Shown here: positions 5,641 through 10,213 of the stretch, in pieces
Layout: each line of letters begins with the position of its first letter
Numbering within the stretch: the first letter of the stretch is position 1
NCBI GenBank assembly: GCA_964508865.1
Contig: CAZDVP010000064.1
Span: 1-10,213, forward strand
Source of the DNA: UBA3263 sp964508865
GTDB taxonomy: Bacteria > Bacteroidota > Bacteroidia > Bacteroidales > Muribaculaceae
Reading direction: 5' to 3'
DNA length: 10,213 bases
The notes under the pieces: model-generated
Seen by the model: the letters and a program-made list of their open reading frames with translations, nothing else
Database searches by the model: none
What the model was told of the DNA's origin: nothing
Program-made: the position numbers and the translations under genes

Positions 5641-6235
5641 CCTGATTGCGGATTTTTTCGATGCGTTGGTGAACCAGGTCGAGCATCGGCCGGGGCAGTT
5701 TGCCGTTTTGCTCAATGGGCTCATAGTAGCGCAGGGCCTGGGCGAAGTTCCGGTTCAGGAAGTCGCCGTTGTAGTTCATGCTGCCGAGGTAGAATCTCGA
5801 CCAGTCATCGCCCTGTTCGGCCGCCTGTTCGCGCGCCTTGAGGCCTTTAAGGAAGCCGTCTTTATAGATGGGCTCTTTCGATAGGCTCTTGCCGGTGTGG
5901 ACTGCTTCAATCCAGGTCAGTGCCGTCTGTGCGTCCTTGCTCATCGTTGCGTCGGCTTGCGCTTCGGCCACTCTGGGCCGATAGAGCATCACCCGCGAAT
6001 AATTGTCGCCGAGCTCGCCGGCAATATAGTGCCAGAAAAAAGCGTCGGGATAGTCTGTCGGACCGCCGTTTTCGGTGCAGAGCAGCGAGGCGTAGAGGGC
6101 CATGGCCCGCGGCTGGCCGGCCAGGGCAGCTGTGCGATAGGTCTGGCGCGCTTTGACGCCGTTGTCATAAATGTCGGCTGCTGAGGCCGAAATCGTAATT
6201 GCTGCAAAGAGCAGGGCGGTTAAAAGTTTTTTCAT
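5588..6235 (-). CDS. Exported Sel1-like repeat protein
   Basis: A 215-residue protein. MKKLLTALLFAAITISASAA is a standard Sec signal peptide with likely cleavage around residue 19-20. No lipobox cysteine follows, so it should be periplasmic rather than a lipoprotein. The mature part contains degenerate Sel1/TPR-type helical pairs: QTYRTAALAGQPRAMALYASLL, DAFFWHYIAGELGDNYSRVML and REQAAEQGDDWSRFYLGSMNYNGD followed by FAQALRYYEPI. Such repeats mediate protein interactions, and no partner can be read from the context. The last ~20 residues (SGTGASAAAPTRSRRN) are low-complexity and are the part encoded opposite the DUF2461 3' end, which suggests a late extension of the reading frame. No clear -7 box was found upstream on the minus strand. 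Confidence 0.8.
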   Translation of the reverse strand: MKKLLTALLFAAITISASAADIYDNGVKARQTYRTAALAGQPRAMALYASLLCTENGGPTDYPDAFFWHYIAGELGDNYSRVMLYRPRVAEAQADATMSKDAQTALTWIEAVHTGKSLSKEPIYKDGFLKGLKAREQAAEQGDDWSRFYLGSMNYNGDFLNRNFAQALRYYEPIEQNGKLPRPMLDLVHQRIEKIRNQVSGTGASAAAPTRSRRN

Positions 6236-6300
6236 TTCTCGAAGTGGTTGGTAATATATCCCTCAAAACGTCCGCTCGGGCTGAAATGTTCGGTCATTCT

Positions 6301-6314
6301 CCGGCCGCGGCCGG
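6301..6314. repeat. Perfect 14-bp GC palindrome between divergent genes
   Basis: CCGGCCGCGGCCGG is its own reverse complement. It lies in the 158-bp gap between the starts of the Sel1-like gene and the nucleotidyltransferase gene. There is no T-tract on the proper side in either direction, so it is not an intrinsic terminator. A protein-binding site is possible. Confidence 0.4.
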
Positions 6315-6356
6315 CAAAAAGTTTTCTGATTATTAAACAAATTGAAAATTTATAAG

Positions 6357-6364
6357 TAACTTTG
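6357..6364 (+). promoter_or_regulatory. -7 box of the nucleotidyltransferase-ABC exporter operon
   Basis: TAACTTTG followed by CATC matches the Bacteroidota -7 consensus in an AT-rich stretch. It lies 29 nt before the ATG at 6394. No TTTG -33 box is at standard spacing; the nearest upstream element is a weak AT-rich stretch. Confidence 0.6.
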
Positions 6365-6393
6365 CATCGAATAAACTAATAGCCAACCGCTCC

Positions 6394-7551
6394 ATGGTCA
6401 ATCTCAACGCCGATTCGGTCAACACCTTTTTTTCGCTGCTCAGGTCGGGAATGTATGGCGTTCCCGTGCCGGAGGCGGAGCTGCCGGTTCGTATTGACTG
6501 GAAGGCGGTTATCGCCCTGGCGCGGCAGCATGCGGTTCTGGGGCTCATCATCGAGGCCGTGCAGTTCCTGCCCGCGCGGCTGCGCCCCGATGCCCCGACC
6601 CTGGCGCGGATGCAAAAGTTCGCGCTGGGGCTGATTCAGACCAACATGGTGCTCGACCGCACTGTTGGTCGCCTGGTTGAATTTCTCGGCGCCAACGGCA
6701 TTTCGGGCGTGTTGCTTAAGGGACAGGGCGTTGCGCGCTACTATCCGTCGCCCCAGGCCCGCCAGACCGGCGACGTTGACTTCTACGTCGGTCCCGCGCA
6801 CTATCACCGCGCAGTGGAGCTCTGCCGCAGCCGTCTGGCCGACCTACAGGCCGATCCGGAGGAGGTCGACATCCACTTCAGTTTCGAAATGGATGGCGTT
6901 GAGGTTGAACTTCACCGCCTGGCAACCAGAATGTTCACCCCCTGGCGCCGTCGCCGCTTTCAGCGCTGGATCGAGCAGGAACTGGAGCAGTCTCCCGCGC
7001 GCCGCCCGCTGCTGTTGGGCGGCACTGAGGTTATGCTCCCCTCGTGTGATTTCGACGCCATATTTATATTCTACCATGCCTGGCTCCACTATGTCACCGG
7101 CGGCATTGGCCTGCGCCAGCTCTGCGACTGGGCCGTGATTTTCCATTCCCATGCCGCCGAAATCGACCGCCCGCGTCTTGAGGCGAACCTGCGCCGCTTC
7201 GGACTGGTCGGGAGCTGGAGGCTTTTTGCCTGCATAGCCGTTGAGCAGCTCGGAGTGGCTGCCGACCGCATGCCGCTCTATGACCCCGCCTGCTCGCGCC
7301 GCGCCGAAAAAGTTCTGGCCGAGATAGTTGCCGGCGGAAACTTCGGCACCCACTCCCGCGCCTATGCCCGCATGCACTCTCATCCCTACGGTCTGACCTA
7401 CGGCCTGGCCAAGCTCCGCAACCTGACCGGCTCTTTCTTCTCCCTGCTCCCCATAGCGCCAGCCGAGGCCACGTTCCTCTATTTCAGCCGCCTTTTTTCG
7501 GGCACACGTTTTTTTGCCCGCACCTCAATCCGCAAGCATAGCCACCGATGA
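6394..7551 (+). CDS. NTP_transf_5-type nucleotidyltransferase family protein
   Basis: A 385-residue cytoplasmic protein matching the 'uncharacterised nucleotidyltransferase' family. An N-terminal helical region (1-100, including WKAVIALARQHAVLGLI) precedes the core LLKGQGVARYYPSPQARQTGDVDFYV (107-132). There GDVD supplies the metal-binding pair D127 and D129, and VELHR supplies a likely third acidic residue (E172). The rest is helical, with a 'FYHAWLHYVTGGIGLRQLCDWAV' segment typical of the family. Relatives occur in ribosomal-peptide loci, including lasso-peptide clusters, next to ABC exporters and PqqD/HprK-type genes, where they are thought to tailor the peptide or a sugar. Substrate here is unknown. 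The TGA overlaps the ABC exporter ATG by 4 bp, so the two are translationally coupled. Codon use is strongly GC-rich and continuous with the exporter. Confidence 0.85.
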   Translation: MVNLNADSVNTFFSLLRSGMYGVPVPEAELPVRIDWKAVIALARQHAVLGLIIEAVQFLPARLRPDAPTLARMQKFALGLIQTNMVLDRTVGRLVEFLGANGISGVLLKGQGVARYYPSPQARQTGDVDFYVGPAHYHRAVELCRSRLADLQADPEEVDIHFSFEMDGVEVELHRLATRMFTPWRRRRFQRWIEQELEQSPARRPLLLGGTEVMLPSCDFDAIFIFYHAWLHYVTGGIGLRQLCDWAVIFHSHAAEIDRPRLEANLRRFGLVGSWRLFACIAVEQLGVAADRMPLYDPACSRRAEKVLAEIVAGGNFGTHSRAYARMHSHPYGLTYGLAKLRNLTGSFFSLLPIAPAEATFLYFSRLFSGTRFFARTSIRKHSHR

Positions 7552-9197
7552 AACGCATTCTCCCTTATCTCCGCTATCTCTGGCAGGTGGCCGCCGGTTT
7601 CCGGCGCGCCGCGCTGCTGCGCATGCTCCTGGGGGTGGTGCGCGTGGGGCTGTCGCTGGCCTTTGTTTGGCTGAGCAAAAGCGCCATCGATTGCGCCACC
7701 GGGCGCATCCCCGCTTCCGGCCGCTCGCTAATAACGCTGTTCGCGCTCATGGTCGGCTGCATGCTTGGCGAAATGGCCCTGTCGCAATGGTCAAAATATG
7801 TCGACTCGCGCGCATCCATGCAGATGAACAACAGCCTCAGCCGCCGGCTCTTCAACGTGTTGATGACCATGCCGCTCACCGGCTCCGGCAGCGAGCTCCA
7901 TAGCGGCGACATGCTTAACCGCATTACTCTCGACGTCCGCACCGTTTCCTCCTTCGCCATTTCCCAGCTGCCGTCAATGGTGGTGCTCTTCGTTCAGCTC
8001 GTCGGGTCGTTTGTCTTTCTGGCGTGGCTCAATCCTTTCCTGGCGCTGGCTCCGGTGGTGATTATGCCGGTGTGTCTGCTTGCCGGCAAGCTCTTTTTTC
8101 GCCGTCATCGCCGCCTGGCCGCCGAAATCCGCCGCGGCGAAAGCGACATGCAGGTATCAATTCAGGAGGGCCTGCAGCATCGCCTGGTGCTCCGCTCGCT
8201 TGAGTGCACTTCCGAAATGGATTTGCGCCTCGGCGCCATTCAGCAGCAACTTAACGAAACCAACCGCGGCCAGGCCCGCCTGTCGGCGGTCAGCGGCACG
8301 ACTACGCGCCTCGGCTTCATTCTCGGCTACCTGACGGCCTTTGGCTGGGGCATTTTCAGCCTCAGCGCCGGGGTTATCACCTTCGGCACCATGACTGCCT
8401 TCATTCAGCTGGTCAGCCGTATTCAGAATCCCATTGCCGGGCTCGCCGGCTATCTGCCCTCGTTTGTGGCCACGTCGGTGGCCGTCGACCGCCTGCGCGA
8501 AATCGACGGCCCCATGCCGCCTGTCGAGCGCTCCGAGCCCATGCCCCATGCCGGCATCCGCGTCCGTAACCTCTCCTTCCGCTATGAAGCTCAGGGGCGC
8601 GATGTGCTCTCCTCCTTCTCCCACGATTTCGTCCCCGGCTCGCGCACAATGATTGTCGGCTCTACCGGCGCCGGCAAAACCACCCTCATCAAGCTCCTGC
8701 TCGGCCTGCTCCGGCCCGACTGCGGCTCCATTGAAATCTATAACGATCGAGGCTCCGAGCCCGTGTCGGCCGCAACGCTCTCCAACTTCGTCTATGTGCC
8801 CCAGGGCAACTCGCTGCTCCAGGGAACTATCCGCCAGAACCTGCTGCTTGCCGCCCCCGAGGCCACCGACTCCGACCTGGCCGAGGTGCTCCACCTGGCA
8901 GCCGCCGACTTCGTGTTCGCCCTGCCGCGCGGACTCGACACTCCCTGCCATGAAGCGGGCGCCGGCCTCAGCGAGGGCCAGGCCCAGCGCATAGCCATAG
9001 CGCGCGCACTGCTCCGCCCGGGCTCAATCATGCTGCTCGACGAGTTCAACAGCGCCCTCGACTCGGCAACCGCAGCCGCGCTCATGGAGCGCATCGCCGC
9101 CGACCGCCCCGACGCCACCATCATCGTAATCGCCCACCACCACACCCCCCTCGCCCCCCACATCACCTCCCGCCTCGAAATCCATCCGACCGCATGA
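7548..9197 (+). CDS. ABC exporter half-transporter (fused membrane and ATPase domains)
   Basis: A 549-residue protein. Residues ~1-315 hold six predicted membrane segments (around 22-45, 60-80, 135-160, 162-182, 253-275, 278-300) of the type I exporter fold. Residues ~335-549 are the nucleotide-binding domain. All ATPase motifs are intact: Walker A GSTGAGKTT (371-379), Q-loop PQ (Q419), signature LSEGQ (474-478), Walker B SIMLLDE (493-499), D-loop SALD (502-505) and H-loop H530. It should act as a homodimer in the inner membrane. There is no C39 peptidase domain, so it would not process a leader itself. Coupling to the nucleotidyltransferase suggests export of a modified peptide or glycoconjugate, but the substrate is not known. 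The gene ends directly against a truncated transposase, so its original downstream neighbours may have been lost. Confidence 0.92.
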   Translation: MKRILPYLRYLWQVAAGFRRAALLRMLLGVVRVGLSLAFVWLSKSAIDCATGRIPASGRSLITLFALMVGCMLGEMALSQWSKYVDSRASMQMNNSLSRRLFNVLMTMPLTGSGSELHSGDMLNRITLDVRTVSSFAISQLPSMVVLFVQLVGSFVFLAWLNPFLALAPVVIMPVCLLAGKLFFRRHRRLAAEIRRGESDMQVSIQEGLQHRLVLRSLECTSEMDLRLGAIQQQLNETNRGQARLSAVSGTTTRLGFILGYLTAFGWGIFSLSAGVITFGTMTAFIQLVSRIQNPIAGLAGYLPSFVATSVAVDRLREIDGPMPPVERSEPMPHAGIRVRNLSFRYEAQGRDVLSSFSHDFVPGSRTMIVGSTGAGKTTLIKLLLGLLRPDCGSIEIYNDRGSEPVSAATLSNFVYVPQGNSLLQGTIRQNLLLAAPEATDSDLAEVLHLAAADFVFALPRGLDTPCHEAGAGLSEGQAQRIAIARALLRPGSIMLLDEFNSALDSATAAALMERIAADRPDATIIVIAHHHTPLAPHITSRLEIHPTA

Positions 9198-9518
9198 GCA
9201 AAACTCATTCGAATAGGGGGAATCCAGAATCATGTTCATATCCTTTTGGATTTGCACCCCGAAGTCGCGCTTTCGAAACTGATGCAAACCATCAAATCTC
9301 ATTCGAGTGGTTGGATGGCGCGCGATTGCCGCTTTGCGCAGTTTAGCGGTTGGGCGTCTGGCTATTTTGCTTGCTCTGTTTCGCCTGCCGAAAGACCAAG
9401 AGTCATCGACTACATCAAAAACCAAGAGGAACACCACTTAAGACACCAGCTAAACGACGAAGTCAAGATTCTCTACGCTGCTGCCGACATCCCCTTCGAT
9501 CCCCGCGACCTGCAGTAA
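9198..9518 (+). pseudogene. 5'-truncated IS200/REP-associated Y1 (HUH) transposase
   Basis: Reading in frame from the codon after the exporter TGA gives AKLIRIGGIQNHVHILLDLHPEV and onwards to a TAA at 9516-9518. This matches the C-terminal two thirds of Y1 transposases: the HUH motif H-V-H (9231-9239), LSKLMQTIKSHSSGWM, FSGWASGYFACSVS, then VIDYIKNQEEHH with the catalytic tyrosine codon at 9411-9413. The first ~40-45 residues (N-terminal strand and start) are absent, replaced by the exporter gene end. A TTG-started product from 9246 would lack the HUH motif and be inactive. The remnant is followed within 10 bp by REP-like repeats, the usual partners of such transposases (RAYTs). Confidence 0.85.
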
Positions 9519-9527
9519 CTGCCGCAC

Positions 9528-9588
9528 AGTGCCGCAGGCACGTAATCGTGGTTAGCCGAGCACGACCAAAGGGAGTGCCCGGACCCGG
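9528..9588 (+). repeat. REP-like element, direct copy 1
   Basis: 61 bp identical to 9616-9676 except for one base (CCAAAGGG versus CCACAGGG). It contains the hairpin GTGCC-GCA-GGCAC and a second stem GAGCAC/GTGCCC, and ends GTGCCCGGACCCGG. It begins 10 bp after the transposase remnant stop codon. Confidence 0.85.
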
Positions 9589-9600
9589 ACCCGGACCCGG
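9583..9600 (+). repeat. Tandem hexamer ACCCGG x3
   Basis: Three perfect copies of ACCCGG extend the 3' end of REP copy 1, while copy 2 has a single unit at the same place. This is consistent with slippage expansion. Confidence 0.8.
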
Positions 9601-9615
9601 AGCTGACCGTAGCAT

Positions 9616-9676
9616 AGTGCCGCAGGCACGTAATCGTGGTTAGCCGAGCACGACCACAGGGAGTGCCCGGACCCGG
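9616..9676 (+). repeat. REP-like element, direct copy 2
   Basis: The near-identical partner of copy 1 (60/61). Hairpin I is 9617-9621 with 9625-9629 (loop GCA). Hairpin II is 9646-9651 with 9663-9668 (11-nt loop). Confidence 0.85.
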
Positions 9677-9697
9677 TTAAGGAGCCAACGTCCCCAT

Positions 9698-9755
9698 GAG
9701 TCGCGAAGCGACGATGTCGTAGGTGGATCATGACAACGCCGTCGCTCCGCGACTC
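9698..9755. repeat. 16-bp inverted repeat nested between opposed REP copies
   Basis: GAGTCGCGAAGCGACG (9698-9713) and CGTCGCTCCGCGACTC (9740-9755) are inverted with one mismatch. Inside, TGTCGT and ATGACA can extend the pairing. Each arm is itself a small palindrome with a 3-nt loop (GTCGC-GAA-GCGAC and GTCGC-TCC-GCGAC), the same design as the flanking REP hairpins. Confidence 0.8.
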
Positions 9756-9777
9756 AATCCCCAATCCCTCTTCTCAT

Positions 9778-9834
9778 CCGGGCATTCCCTATGGTCATGC
9801 CCGGCTAACCACAAGCATATGCCTCCGGCATTAT
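9778..9834 (-). repeat. REP-like element, inverted diverged copy 3
   Basis: The reverse complement aligns without gaps to 9614-9670, with 46 of 57 positions identical. Hairpin I reads ATGCC-GGA-GGCAT on the minus strand and hairpin II reads GGGCAT/ATGCCC. Both retain pairing despite base changes. Confidence 0.8.
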
Positions 9835-9848
9835 CACCGGTCCGGCAA

Positions 9849-9880
9849 TCACAGTGCCTCCGGCAAAGTGTGATTTTTTT
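9849..9880 (+). terminator. Intrinsic terminator after the REP cluster
   Basis: TCACA pairs with TGTGA and, inside, TGCC pairs with GGCA around a TCC loop. Seven T residues follow (9874-9880). It would stop plus-strand transcription coming from the exporter operon before the next promoter. Its inner stem resembles the REP hairpin I. Confidence 0.7.
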
Positions 9881-9888
9881 GGAAAAAT

Positions 9889-9919
9889 TTTGCGGTATTT
9901 CAGAATTGTTGTAACTTTG
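9889..9919 (+). promoter_or_regulatory. Consensus promoter of the downstream exported protein gene
   Basis: A -33 TTTG (9889-9892) and a -7 TAACTTTG (9912-9919) are separated by 19 nt, an excellent Bacteroidota promoter. It is followed by an AT-rich leader of about 80 nt with no strong hairpin, up to the ATG at 10009. Confidence 0.8.
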
Positions 9920-10008
9920 CACGTTGAAAGACTATATCTCATTGGTCTTTCTTAATCGTTAAAAATTTTATTATCAAATATTTAAAAAACTATTATCACA
10001 CAACCAGC

Positions 10009-10213
10009 ATGAAAACTTCACTGAAATTCACGCTCCCCGCATTGCTCCTCATGGCATCTGCTTCGGCATTTGCAGCTGAGCAGGCAGATGTGACCCTCAA
10101 CGACGGCACTACTACCTCCTGGTCGGAGTTTGTGAAAGCAATCAATGATCCTTCAACTGCCAACATCATGGGCGATTCTATCCCCAAAACCGACCCGATT
10201 TACGTGGCCTATG
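10009..10213 (+). CDS. Exported protein of unknown function, N-terminal part
   Basis: An open frame of 68 codons runs off the right edge without a stop. The first 23 residues, MKTSLKFTLPALLLMASASA then FAA, form a clear Sec signal peptide with cleavage expected after AFA or FAA. No lipobox cysteine is present, so it is periplasmic, outer-membrane or surface. The mature start (EQADVTLNDGTTTSWSEFVKAINDPSTANIMGD) looks like a repeat-rich or beta-structured surface protein beginning, but no family can be assigned from 45 residues. The start is well supported by a consensus promoter and an 80-nt AT-rich leader. The terminator at 9849 isolates it from upstream genes, so it is the first gene of its own unit. 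Confidence 0.8.
   Translation, partial: MKTSLKFTLPALLLMASASAFAAEQADVTLNDGTTTSWSEFVKAINDPSTANIMGDSIPKTDPIYVAY

Noticed and set aside
4900..5724. Open frame of 274 codons on the minus strand
   Set aside because: It is antisense to the well-supported DUF2461 gene and extends into the Sel1-like gene without any motif of its own.
6301..6320. Intrinsic terminator at the GC palindrome
   Set aside because: The adjoining run is A on the plus strand, and on the minus strand the T run precedes the stem rather than following it. It also lies between divergent gene starts.
8157..8951. Open frame of 264 codons on the minus strand
   Set aside because: It is antisense to the ABC exporter and repetitive in Gly/Ala/Glu, a shadow of codon bias.
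9246..9518. Functional small gene of 90 codons starting at TTG
   Set aside because: In-frame transposase sequence, including the HUH motif, continues upstream of this TTG to the exporter stop codon, so it is a truncated transposase rather than a separate gene.
9528..9834. CRISPR array
   Set aside because: There are only three copies, in mixed orientation, with unequal spacing and 61-bp units containing internal hairpins. This fits REP elements, not CRISPR repeats and spacers.

Overview
The window looks like chromosomal DNA of a gut Bacteroidales bacterium, possibly Muribaculaceae-like. Four upstream regions carry the Bacteroidota -7 box TAnnTTTG, two of them with a TTTG -33 box at 19-20 nt. 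There is a UpxY-type capsule antiterminator, base composition is moderately GC-rich, and Shine-Dalgarno sequences are weak or absent. The family-level placement is inference only.

Left part (1-3850, minus strand): the start of a surface polysaccharide operon. The order of transcription is upxY (NusG-like antiterminator), capE/fnlA-type UDP-GlcNAc 4,6-dehydratase/5-epimerase, a WbuC-type cupin, capF/fnlB-type reductase, and the first 19 codons of a capG/fnlC/wecB-type 2-epimerase. Together CapE, CapF and CapG make UDP-N-acetyl-L-fucosamine. The capF gene is interrupted, in frame, by a ~431-bp element. It has terminal inverted repeats (233-262 and 634-663) and encodes a DUF559 (PD-(D/E)xK-like) nuclease domain, so the predicted product is a 540-residue chimera with a nuclease inside its cupin domain. 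The upxY mRNA would begin with a strong 10-bp hairpin.

Middle part: divergent from the capsule operon lies a lower-GC, tightly coupled three-gene cassette (3981-4923): DUF3791-like, DUF3990 (ADP-ribosyltransferase-like) and a second DUF3791-like protein. It resembles a toxin-antitoxin or conflict module. A DUF2461 gene (4951-5640) follows, and it overlaps by 53 bp a convergent gene for a secreted Sel1-like repeat protein (5588-6235).

Right part: a promoter at 6357 drives a two-gene operon (6394-9197) of an NTP_transf_5-type nucleotidyltransferase and an ABC exporter half-transporter. This pair is reminiscent of ribosomal-peptide (lasso or PqqD-type) loci, but no precursor or maturase is seen. 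Immediately after the exporter stop codon lies a 5'-truncated IS200/REP-associated Y1 (HUH) transposase. A 300-bp cluster of REP-like elements follows: two near-identical 61-bp direct copies, one inverted copy with compensatory base changes in two hairpins, and a nested 16-bp inverted repeat. The cluster ends at an intrinsic terminator whose stem resembles a REP hairpin. A consensus promoter and the first 68 codons of a signal-peptide-bearing exported protein close the window.

The two most unusual items are the in-frame DUF559 element inside capF and the REP cluster with covarying hairpins beside a decayed Y1 transposase. The DUF3791/DUF3990 cassette is the best candidate for a poorly described functional system.
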